From contig JBEVXU010000016.1 in assembly GCA_040505895.1 (NCBI GenBank), positions 397,175 to 461,174 of the forward strand: a DNA stretch of 64,000 nt, given 5' to 3'. This document shows, piece after piece, positions 42,530 through 50,296 of the stretch. Below the pieces are notes generated by a model, which saw only the letters and a program-made list of their open reading frames with translations, was not told the DNA's origin and ran no database searches. A program made the translations under genes and the position numbers. Origin of the DNA: Vondammii sp040505895 (GTDB taxonomy: Bacteria > Pseudomonadota > Gammaproteobacteria > Chromatiales > Chromatiaceae). Numbering within the stretch: the first letter of the stretch is position 1; every line of letters starts with the position of its first letter.

Positions 42530-44620
42530 ATGAATACCCCGAAAACTGACGATGCCATTGAACTACTGGTGATCGACAATTCGCTGAATAGCGCAGAAGC
42601 CAAGGTGAGCACCCTGCGGAATGCATCTCTTGCCATTCATCCGGTATTCGCTTCCACTCGGGAGGAGATTGAAGAGGCACTGATAAACACCCCTCAGGAC
42701 ATGATTCTTCTCTCTGCCAATAGCTCCAACGATGAGTTTCAGGAGAAGGCAAGATTATGCATTGAAACCAGCCCCGAAATACCACTTATCGTCATAGGCC
42801 ACGATCAGGAACCAGAGCTATTGCTGGGGGTTATGCAGGAGGGAGCTAGAGATTTGGTTTCCGAGGAAGATGACGAACATCTGCAACTTGTGGTTAAGCG
42901 TGAATGGCGAGACTTGCTAATTCATAAACAGCTGAAGCAGACAGAGGCGAAACTTAAAGAGGCGGAGATCCGCTGCACCGCTCTGATTGCAAGCTCACGG
43001 GATGCCATCGCCTATATACACGAAGGCATGCATATGCATGCCAATCAAGCCTACCTTGATATGTTTGGCTATATGGATATGGAGGAACTGGAAGGCCTGA
43101 CCATTCTTGATGAAATTTCCAGTAAGGAACAGAAGCGGTTTAAATCATTTCTGCGCACACACAACAATGAGAATGCCGAACTGATGATCGAGTGTCGGCG
43201 GACTGATGACTCGACCTTCGAGGCAAAACTTGAGTTTACCGGAGCTGCCCTTGATGGAGAGCCCTGCACGCAAATTGTTATACGTAATTTTTCGCAGAAT
43301 AAAGAGTTGGAAGAGAAGATTGAGCTGCTCAGCAACATAGACGTTCAGACTGGACTGGTAAATCGTCAATATTTCATGGAGCATCTGGACCAGCAGGTGG
43401 TGGAGCTCCATGAGAGTAAAGAGAGCTGTTCTCTTTTTTACCTAAGCATCGATAACGCACAGAAGATCCGTTCCACAATCGGTATTCAGGCCACCGATAA
43501 TCTATTGAAAGGGCTTGCCAAACTCATCCAGGAGATCGTCGGCGAAGATGAACTGGTAGGACGATTTGGTGACCACACATTTACCATCCTGAGTTCAAAA
43601 AGCAGCAACCTTGATGTCGAACCAATGGCAGAACAACTGCGTGACGCCATTGAAGGCTACTCATTCAAGGAGTTCTCTGACAGCGGCATGCCGACAACCG
43701 GCAGTATTGGCATCACAATTCTCGACCACTATATAAACAGTGGCCAAGAGCATATCAACCGTGCCTACCAGGCATGCGAAACAGCGCGTAATGAAGGCGG
43801 AAACGGCTTCTCACTCTACGATTCCAACCAACCACACGAAGAGTACAGTGGTGGGGATGGAGATGAATCGAAGATTGAGGACCTGATCACCTATGCCCTC
43901 GACAACGACCGATTCCGCATTGTCTATCAACCGATAGTCAGTCTACAGGGAGATAGCAGAGAAAATTATGCTGTTCTCTCGCGTCTACTTGGCAGAAATG
44001 ACGAGGAGATTCTGCCTAACTTCTTTATGAAGCAGGCCGGAGATAATGAGCAGATGGCGCAGATTGACCGCTGGGTGATCAAGCGGGCCATCACCGAACT
44101 CAGTACCTATCGTCAGCAGGGCCGCAAGATCAACTTCTTCATCAATCTCTCAGCCGCCGCCCTGAATGATGAAGGCCTGCTTCTCTGGGTATGTGACTGC
44201 CTGCGGGATAACAAGGCGAAAGGTGCCTGGCTTACATTCCAGATAAGAGACCAGGATATTCGAGCGCACCTGCAAGCGGCAAAAAAACTTGTGGCAGGGC
44301 TAAAAAAGATCAAGTGTCAGATGGCTATCAGCAACTTCGGTTGCAACCCCAAGGTGGAGCCTCTACTCAAGCATCTACCGGTTGACTTCGTCAAGTTTGA
44401 CTCTGAGATCATGGATGAGGTCGCCACCAAGCAAGCCAAACAGGAACAGCTCAACCAGCTCAATGCCACAGCACTGGAACACAATATAAAGACAATCGCC
44501 ATGGGTATAGAAGACGCCAACAGCCTGGCCATCCTATGGACGGTTGGCGTCAACTATATCCAGGGCTACTTCCTTCAGGAACCAGCGGAAAATCTAAGCT
44601 ACGAATTCGGATCGTCGTAG
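42530..44620 (+). CDS. fimX: FimX-like REC-PAS-GGDEF-EAL protein with degenerate catalytic motifs
   Basis: A 696-residue protein with the same order and size as P. aeruginosa FimX (691): receiver-like domain 10-130, PAS 145-260, GGDEF 268-430 and EAL 450-690. The cyclase motif is GRFGDHTF instead of GG(D/E)EF, and the EAL motif is YAVLSRL; several metal ligands are absent (SNFG instead of DDFG). YQPIV, FINLSAAAL and IQGYFLQEP remain. As in FimX it probably senses c-di-GMP without making or degrading it and controls type IV pilus assembly. It follows the PilZ-like gene by 113 bases. Confidence 0.88.
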   Translation: MNTPKTDDAIELLVIDNSLNSAEAKVSTLRNASLAIHPVFASTREEIEEALINTPQDMILLSANSSNDEFQEKARLCIETSPEIPLIVIGHDQEPELLLGVMQEGARDLVSEEDDEHLQLVVKREWRDLLIHKQLKQTEAKLKEAEIRCTALIASSRDAIAYIHEGMHMHANQAYLDMFGYMDMEELEGLTILDEISSKEQKRFKSFLRTHNNENAELMIECRRTDDSTFEAKLEFTGAALDGEPCTQIVIRNFSQNKELEEKIELLSNIDVQTGLVNRQYFMEHLDQQVVELHESKESCSLFYLSIDNAQKIRSTIGIQATDNLLKGLAKLIQEIVGEDELVGRFGDHTFTILSSKSSNLDVEPMAEQLRDAIEGYSFKEFSDSGMPTTGSIGITILDHYINSGQEHINRAYQACETARNEGGNGFSLYDSNQPHEEYSGGDGDESKIEDLITYALDNDRFRIVYQPIVSLQGDSRENYAVLSRLLGRNDEEILPNFFMKQAGDNEQMAQIDRWVIKRAITELSTYRQQGRKINFFINLSAAALNDEGLLLWVCDCLRDNKAKGAWLTFQIRDQDIRAHLQAAKKLVAGLKKIKCQMAISNFGCNPKVEPLLKHLPVDFVKFDSEIMDEVATKQAKQEQLNQLNATALEHNIKTIAMGIEDANSLAILWTVGVNYIQGYFLQEPAENLSYEFGSS

Positions 44621-44640
44621 GTGAAAAATGGGCCGGACTA

Positions 44641-45219
44641 TCAGAACTCACCCTCGGCGGCGCGATTCATCACTTCGAGGATAATCTCCTTCACCCGGAT
44701 CGCCTCCTCTTTCAAGGTGGGAGGAAGAGGTTCGCCCCCATAGATCATCAGGTCCATATTAAGCGCCATCAGCCACAATTTTCCGGCCTTGTCTTCGACC
44801 ATGGTAATTCGGCATGGGAGATAGGCTGAAAATGTATCGTTATAGTCGAGCATCATGGCAGCAGTGAGCGAGTTGCAGAACATGTATATCTGGACGAAGC
44901 GATACTCCTTCCCCAGCTTTGCAGTGACATCCTTATAAAGTGGCAACTCCCCTACATTAGCAATATTGAGCTCATTGGCGACCAGCTTCATCGCCTCTTC
45001 CACTTCGTCCGTTGACAACCCCTCAGCCACAGGTACTTTCCAGACGGTTGCTTCTGCTGCGCTCTTTGTCGTCAATACATTCTCGATCAGTTCCAGGTAG
45101 ACTTCCGGTGCTTTCGGATCGAAGCCGCTTGCAATATCTTTTGCCTTTATCCCCAGTACTACTGACGCAACGACAACAACAAAACCCACCAGCGCAAAAA
45201 GGTTCTTAATCATACGCAT
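44641..45219 (-). CDS. DUF302 family protein
   Basis: A 192-residue protein with one N-terminal membrane segment (LFALVGFVVVVASVVLGIKA) and a DUF302-type domain (FVQIYMFCNSLTAAMMLDYNDTFSAYLPCRITMVED). DUF302 proteins of this sort are found in sulfur-metabolising bacteria, but their function is unknown. GAGGAG lies upstream of a GTG (45222) and ATG (45219). It is convergent with fimX. Confidence 0.82.
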   Translation of the reverse strand: MRMIKNLFALVGFVVVVASVVLGIKAKDIASGFDPKAPEVYLELIENVLTTKSAAEATVWKVPVAEGLSTDEVEEAMKLVANELNIANVGELPLYKDVTAKLGKEYRFVQIYMFCNSLTAAMMLDYNDTFSAYLPCRITMVEDKAGKLWLMALNMDLMIYGGEPLPPTLKEEAIRVKEIILEVMNRAAEGEF

Positions 45220-45308
45220 CACTTACCAACTCCTCTGTAGGGGTCCTCTCTCAAGCTGTAACACCCGGATGAACAGACCATTATCAAATTTTTTATCAAC
45301 TGTTGCCA

Positions 45309-45456
45309 GGGAATCTCTGAATAAGTCTGGGCGAATTGAATTCGCACTCAGGAGATGCAAGATCAAGCAGAAGATCACAGCTAATAGCATGGTGTCCAAT
45401 GCAGATATTGCTTCCTGAGAACAAGACAATCATTTCATGACTTGGTCAGAGGCCCC
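45309..45456. mobile_element. MITE family 1, 148-bp copy
   Basis: Left end GGGAATCTCTGAATAAGTC and right end GACTTGGTCAGAGGCCCC are inverted copies of each other and of the 4748 element's ends. The interior differs from the 4748 copy, containing GCGAATTGAATTCGC near the left end. No coding capacity. It lies between the DUF302 gene and the TPR gene. Confidence 0.75.
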
Positions 45457-45494
45457 TTAAATTGGTGAGAATAACCGACTCTCCCGGTAAAACG

Positions 45495-46733
45495 TTAATT
45501 ACTAAAAAGTGGTTTCAACTGAACCACCAACTCTGGAAAGGTCACCCCTATGCGACTGACTAACTCCCAGGCTCTCTGTCGCTCACCTTTGGCAATCATC
45601 AATCGGCACACCTCTCTGAACTCCTCACGTGCGAGATCAGATCTACCCTGTGAAAGATAGATATTGGCTAACTCACCATGACCATCGATAGCGGATGGAT
45701 CGGCTGCTATCGCCTCCCTGTAGAGCACCTCCGCCTGCTCCACCCCCACCTGCCAATAAGCGGCACGTGCCGCCTTTAGAAGCCCTCTACCGTCAATAGC
45801 TTCAATGGGAGGAATCATAGCAGTCACCGGTAACTGCTGAATACCACTCTCTTGGTTATCCAGGCTCATCACCTGTTGCGGGGGGCTATTCTCTCTATTC
45901 TGCAGTAAAGATGTGGGGTCCCGAACTGGAGAATCGCCTTCCACACCACTGATAGCAGCAGATGAAGGAGGAGCCTCTGAATTCACCTCATCGTAAGTAG
46001 AGAGAAGTTGGGGTTGAAAAACATCTGCCGGCCCTGATGATAGCGATGAAAACGACTCAGTGACGGGAAGTGGTACTGCTGAAACCTCAACCTGCTCCTC
46101 AACTTTATGAGATGAAGGCAAAGACTCAGCGATGGGAAGTGATACTACAGAAACCTTCACCTGCTCCTCAACTTCATGGGATGACGACAAAGAGTCAGTT
46201 ATAGGTGGTGCTACCGCAGAAACCTCTACCTGCCCCCCAACTTCACGAGATGGTGGCAAAGAGTCGGTGACAGGAGGTGCTACCGCAGAAACCTCCACCT
46301 GCGCCTCAACTTCATGAGATGACGGCAAAGAGTCAGTGATGGGAAGTGATACTACAGAAACCTTCACCTGCTCCTCAACTTCATGGGATGACGACAAAGA
46401 GTCAGTTATAGGTGGTGCTACCGCAGAAACCTCCACCTGCTCCTCAACTTCATGAGATGACGGCAAAGAGTCAGTGATGGAAGACGCTACCGCAGAAACT
46501 TCTACCTGCTCCTCAACTTCATGAGATGGCGGCAAAGAGTCAGTGATGGGAGGTGCTACTGCAGAAACCGCTATCTGCTCCTCAGTTCCATGAGCCTGCA
46601 ACATCTTTTCGGTGTTGGGCTCTAACTGAAAAATCTCCTGCCGATAGATAACACCCATGACAAGCAGGAGCGCTATGACCAGTAGCACCATATGTCTGAG
46701 AAAAAGTCCGAGAATCGGCCTTACATCTAACAT
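45495..46733 (-). CDS. Membrane-anchored TPR protein with 23-residue tandem repeats
   Basis: A 412-residue protein. One membrane segment (residues 9-27) is followed by about eight copies of a 23-residue Glu/Val/Ser repeat (SHEVEEQVEVSAVAPPITDS-type) from about 50 to 225, then a linker, and TPR helices at 310-400 (AYWQVGVEQAEVLYREAIAADPSAIDGHGELANIYLSQG). The repeats are probably an extended spacer across the periplasm. Situated 75 bases after the ParA gene, with which it may be co-transcribed. No family name for the whole protein. Confidence 0.78.
   Translation of the reverse strand: MLDVRPILGLFLRHMVLLVIALLLVMGVIYRQEIFQLEPNTEKMLQAHGTEEQIAVSAVAPPITDSLPPSHEVEEQVEVSAVASSITDSLPSSHEVEEQVEVSAVAPPITDSLSSSHEVEEQVKVSVVSLPITDSLPSSHEVEAQVEVSAVAPPVTDSLPPSREVGGQVEVSAVAPPITDSLSSSHEVEEQVKVSVVSLPIAESLPSSHKVEEQVEVSAVPLPVTESFSSLSSGPADVFQPQLLSTYDEVNSEAPPSSAAISGVEGDSPVRDPTSLLQNRENSPPQQVMSLDNQESGIQQLPVTAMIPPIEAIDGRGLLKAARAAYWQVGVEQAEVLYREAIAADPSAIDGHGELANIYLSQGRSDLAREEFREVCRLMIAKGERQRAWELVSRIGVTFPELVVQLKPLFSN
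46050..46595. repeat. 69-bp coding minisatellite with 207-bp higher-order unit
   Basis: The marker GAAACC recurs at 46081, 46150, 46219, 46288, 46357, 46426, 46495 and 46564, exactly every 69 bp (23 codons). Units starting at 46150-46287 closely match 46357-46494, showing a 207-bp (three-unit) segmental duplication. All lengths are in frame with the TPR gene, so copy number can change without frameshift. Confidence 0.93.
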
Positions 46734-46808
46734 TCACACCCCTTATGAGCGCCTTGAGCAACCGCCCGACAACAAGAAGAGGGTGGGGGAAGGTTCATTC
46801 AGAAGTAC

Positions 46809-47444
46809 CTACCGAACAATGTCAGGATAGAGCCTGGCACAGAGGGCACCGAACTCGATTGATCCCTTACCTCGCGCCTTGAGCTCAAAAACCGCCAGCC
46901 CTTCACTAAAGGAGCGCCTGAAAATGGTGCGCTGTGACAGCCTCGGTTTGATGTACTTGATTCCGGGTAGAGCTACCAGTGCCGCTGCAGCTTCATCAGT
47001 TTCTGTAATTGCATGATGGGTATCACCTCGATTAATGAAACCGATAATCTCTGGGCTACTCTTCTTTTCAATAGAGTTGACAAAACTGATAAAACGCTGG
47101 GTTGACCAGATATCCGCCTGGGAGGGAGGAACTGGAACGATGATACGGTCTGCGATAGCCAGTGCCTTTTTCATCGTTTTGAGGTCAGCTGTACCAATGT
47201 CGATCAGTACCTCCTCCGCTTTCTTCAGCTTAGCCAAGTCCTCAAGCGCTTTTTTGCCCTTGACGGTGATAGCAGGATTGTATCCCTCCTCCTCTCGCAC
47301 CTCAGCCACATCGCGCAGGGTTGCCTGGGGGTCAAGGTCGATCACATGAACATTCACATCAGCCATAGTGAGCCAGACAGCAAGGTTAAAGGTGACGGTG
47401 CTCTTACCTGATCCACCTTTAAGACTGCCTACTACCGTAATCAT
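46809..47444 (-). CDS. ParA/MinD-family ATPase (orphan)
   Basis: A 211-residue ParA-type ATPase with the deviant Walker A KGGSGKST, VIDLDPQATLRDV and VLIDIG. These dimerise with ATP and position cargo such as chromosomes, chemoreceptors or envelope complexes. No ParB partner or centromere-like repeats lie nearby; the downstream membrane-anchored TPR protein is the only candidate partner. GGATAAGGATAATAAT gives the ribosome site. Confidence 0.9.
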   Translation of the reverse strand: MITVVGSLKGGSGKSTVTFNLAVWLTMADVNVHVIDLDPQATLRDVAEVREEEGYNPAITVKGKKALEDLAKLKKAEEVLIDIGTADLKTMKKALAIADRIIVPVPPSQADIWSTQRFISFVNSIEKKSSPEIIGFINRGDTHHAITETDEAAAALVALPGIKYIKPRLSQRTIFRRSFSEGLAVFELKARGKGSIEFGALCARLYPDIVR

Positions 47445-47648
47445 ATTATTATCCTTATCCTAATTTGCGGTAATAATGCGAGGTTATTCAGATACCGCTG
47501 ATAGCAAAAAAATGATCTGTGCGTAATTTATTAATCCGGCACCATAATATGCCACGTTAATAGTCACCACTTTTTGAGGCAGTTAAGCCTCAGCACCCAG
47601 GAGCAACACCAACCACCGAGAGCTATTTACAGGCATTGAGAATAGAGC

Positions 47649-48662
47649 TTACCGATAAGCAACCCTTGAATCTCTACCCATTACTCCCTTCGGATAACCC
47701 GCCTGAGGCCTGCGTACGTTTGATGCTTGATGATTACCGTTAGTTGCTTGAGTACTCCACCCTCTAGTTGCTTGATCTCTTCTGCTGCCGGCATCGAAAT
47801 TTGAGGGCATGGATGCAGGCAAACGGTGATAGCTAAACCTGGGGTCCGGGCGGAAGCGATAGGGACTCTGTCCATACTGATAGGCGGCCTGCCCATAAGA
47901 TCTGGCGGTTTGTCGCCATTGATTGACCGCCGCTCTTCTTGGCATAGGGTAGTTACCGGCCACATCTGGGTAACCTGCCCCTCTCTGCTGCACAAAATAG
48001 CCCGGCACATAGCGACGCGCTGGCTGCATTGGCCTAAACCTGTAAGGATTAGCTACATACCGCTGCTTTCCGCTGTTGGTAAATACCTGCCGTTGAGGAT
48101 ATTGAGGATAGCCGTAGCCACTGGTGGGTGCTGCACCTCTGGGATGTAGATTTGCATAATTACGCGGATACCAGCGCTGATAGGGGCTGTTTCTCCTGGA
48201 TTGATCAGCCATATTTATGCCTCTTCCTGATTGAAGGGGCCGGGGTGCCATGCCGTAAGTTGGACGATAGGACGGCTGCTTCCAAAGATTAGCTGCCTGA
48301 GGACCTGCCGGATAATAAAAACTTCTACCGTATGGACGGTAAGGCATGGGTTGATTGTAGCCAGACACAGGCGGTCTCACAGGGCGGTAACTCACCGGAA
48401 AGGGCCAGGGAGCCGCTATGCGCTTTGTGGACGGCATGCGCTGCCCCCACTGGGGATAACCAGCTGACGCACTCCGTTGCAGACCTTGCACCGTTGGTGA
48501 AGGACGGTAGTAGGGAGTAAAACTCGCGACGCCGTGGGTTGGTGATGCAGGGGTGTAAGCTGGTGAGAACTGTTGTGGCATACGCATTGAAAAAGCAGAA
48601 GCCGAACCCCACAAGAGGCAGGTGATGGAAATACAGAAAAACCTTAACACACTTATATTCAT
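47649..48662 (-). CDS. Secreted Pro/Tyr/Arg-rich low-complexity protein
   Basis: A 337-residue protein with a Sec signal peptide (FFCISITCLLWGSASA) and a mature part dominated by Pro, Tyr, Arg, Gln and Gly, with YRP and YPQ recurring. No folded domain is recognisable. Such composition suggests an intrinsically disordered surface or envelope protein. The ATG at 48662 precedes the signal; ATG 48686 and GTG 48719 are upstream alternatives. No function assigned. Confidence 0.65.
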   Translation of the reverse strand: MNISVLRFFCISITCLLWGSASAFSMRMPQQFSPAYTPASPTHGVASFTPYYRPSPTVQGLQRSASAGYPQWGQRMPSTKRIAAPWPFPVSYRPVRPPVSGYNQPMPYRPYGRSFYYPAGPQAANLWKQPSYRPTYGMAPRPLQSGRGINMADQSRRNSPYQRWYPRNYANLHPRGAAPTSGYGYPQYPQRQVFTNSGKQRYVANPYRFRPMQPARRYVPGYFVQQRGAGYPDVAGNYPMPRRAAVNQWRQTARSYGQAAYQYGQSPYRFRPDPRFSYHRLPASMPSNFDAGSRRDQATRGWSTQATNGNHQASNVRRPQAGYPKGVMGRDSRVAYR

Positions 48663-48857
48663 ATACTTTTTCTCAGTGTCACGCATCAGCACACAATGTA
48701 AAATAGCCTCACCATCCAACCAGAGTCGACCATCACAGTCACCCCCTGAGGAAGGATAAAATCCTAGGCTCCTAATCTAACAAATCTAGACCCCATTCAG
48801 CAGCTCCTTTTTTCACCAATTGCTAGGCAGCCGCCAGATAAAGTGACCCGATATCGA

Positions 48858-49616
48858 TCACTGTGAGAGCGCCTTGGAGAAACCGGCGGGAACGGTAAAT
48901 AGTTTTGGGCTCTGTTCACCGATTTTGAAATTAGTCATCTCTCGTACATATCCGTTGGGATGCTCCTCACGAACCACCAAATTAAGTTCCGGGTCGAACC
49001 AGCGATATGAGCGCAGAGGAGCACTATCGCTCTCTGAAAGAGTAACTTCCCATTTTTCAACTGATCGCCCGTTGAGCCCATCTACACCCACCATCCGCTG
49101 CTCCATGTGTGTACCTCCGTCAGTAGACTCCTGGCGAACCAGGATTTTCCGCTCGACATCAATCCACTGAATACTGCGAGCAACTCCTTCAGTGGTATTT
49201 ATGCTCACACTCCACTTTCTCGCGGGGCGCCCCAGCAGTGTCTCCTCCCCGAGCAGCCGACACTCGGCACTGACAACGCCTTGACAAGGATCCATATCCC
49301 CATCTCTGTTTCGCTCGATTAACCCCTGCACCACACCCTGACGTTCGATGTAAGTCTGTTTCGCAGGATTAACCAACAAGGTTACCTGCCTCTGCTCACT
49401 GGAGATCTGTATAAACTGCCGCCCATTCTGCTCGAGGTCAGTTCTTACCTCTCCTTTACCGACATAGAGTCGTCCCTCATTGACCTGACCCTGAGGCCCT
49501 GTCATTCGGATATGGGCGGAGAACTCTATTTCTGCAGAGGGTTCCGCCACTGCCGCAAAATGAATCAATAACGAGGAGGCAACCCACAGTAACGATGTCA
49601 GATTGCATCTAAACAT
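48858..49616 (-). CDS. Periplasmic LolA/DUF4412-like protein
   Basis: A 252-residue protein with a signal peptide (LWVASSLLIHFAAVA) and a beta-sheet mature domain (EIEFSAHIRMTGPQG; VRTDLEQNGRQFIQI; YRWFDPELNLVVREEHP; KLFTVPAGFSKALSQ) resembling DUF4412 and outer-membrane lipoprotein-sorting folds. It follows the RND operon genes by 34 bases and probably belongs to that transcription unit, acting in the periplasm on a hydrophobic ligand. The exact function is unknown. Confidence 0.78.
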   Translation of the reverse strand: MFRCNLTSLLWVASSLLIHFAAVAEPSAEIEFSAHIRMTGPQGQVNEGRLYVGKGEVRTDLEQNGRQFIQISSEQRQVTLLVNPAKQTYIERQGVVQGLIERNRDGDMDPCQGVVSAECRLLGEETLLGRPARKWSVSINTTEGVARSIQWIDVERKILVRQESTDGGTHMEQRMVGVDGLNGRSVEKWEVTLSESDSAPLRSYRWFDPELNLVVREEHPNGYVREMTNFKIGEQSPKLFTVPAGFSKALSQ

Positions 49617-49650
49617 GGAAAACTCCTGTAGGTCGACTCAATCTTACCCA

Positions 49651-50271
49651 TCACCAAGGCATGAATGGGCGCATTGGGAAACCACCTCCCATGGGAGAGG
49701 GGCCACCATAGCCGCCACGTTGATAGCGATGAGGATAGGGGTTGACAGGATAACCACCGGTCGCGGCACCCGGTACCGGCCACTGATGCTGCGGTGGGGT
49801 TGGGAGGGGGCGCTTCTCTTCAGGTTCTTTATCCGGACGAAACAGTGGTGCTGGGCCGAGCACCCCCTGAGACCAACGACCATCGCCGCCACCCCACGCA
49901 TAAGGTGATTTTCCAGATTGGCTGTCTGGACGAAATTTCGGTATATCCGAAGGCGTTTCATCCTTCCCTGGCAGCTGTCGAAATTTATAACCGGGTGTTG
50001 CAACCGGTGCTCGACCGTAGAGAGAAGACTCCTGAGACGGAGATGGCGATGATGAATAGATCGGCTCTGAGGTCGGCGGCACCACAGCACGATAGCTTTG
50101 CTCGCTGAAAGTCTGGCCCTGCTTCATTCTCGGGTCACCCTGAGCAGCAGGATCAAGAGGACGAAACGCGCCATACCCCACTCCTGCGTCACCAGCTGTC
50201 GCCGTGCAACAGAATAAAAATGACAGCAAAATGAGAAGTGCTGTTACTGACTGGGATCTACTGGCCACCAT
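49651..50271 (-). CDS. Secreted Pro/Gly/Tyr-rich protein of the RND operon
   Basis: A 206-residue protein with a signal peptide (LLILLSFLFCCTATAG) and a low-complexity mature part rich in Pro, Gly, Tyr and Arg (GGYPVNPYPHRYQRGGYGGP near the end). Its composition resembles the 47649-48662 protein. The ATG at 50271 has AGGTGGA seven bases upstream and is preferred to a GTG at 50283. It starts 25 bases after the RND pump stop, so it is probably co-transcribed. Confidence 0.65.
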   Translation of the reverse strand: MVASRSQSVTALLILLSFLFCCTATAGDAGVGYGAFRPLDPAAQGDPRMKQGQTFSEQSYRAVVPPTSEPIYSSSPSPSQESSLYGRAPVATPGYKFRQLPGKDETPSDIPKFRPDSQSGKSPYAWGGGDGRWSQGVLGPAPLFRPDKEPEEKRPLPTPPQHQWPVPGAATGGYPVNPYPHRYQRGGYGGPSPMGGGFPMRPFMPW

Positions 50272-50296
50272 GCTATTGTCCACCTATCGGGATCGT

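Noticed and set aside
46132..46317. Plus-strand frame across the minisatellite
   Set aside because: An artefact of the in-frame 69-bp repeat on the opposite strand.
46081..46600. CRISPR array
   Set aside because: The 69-bp periodic repeats are contiguous coding units without spacers, and no cas genes are present.
49644..50090. Alternative minus-strand frame over the RND-operon secreted protein
   Set aside because: The 49651-50271 frame has a signal peptide and ribosome site; this frame has neither.
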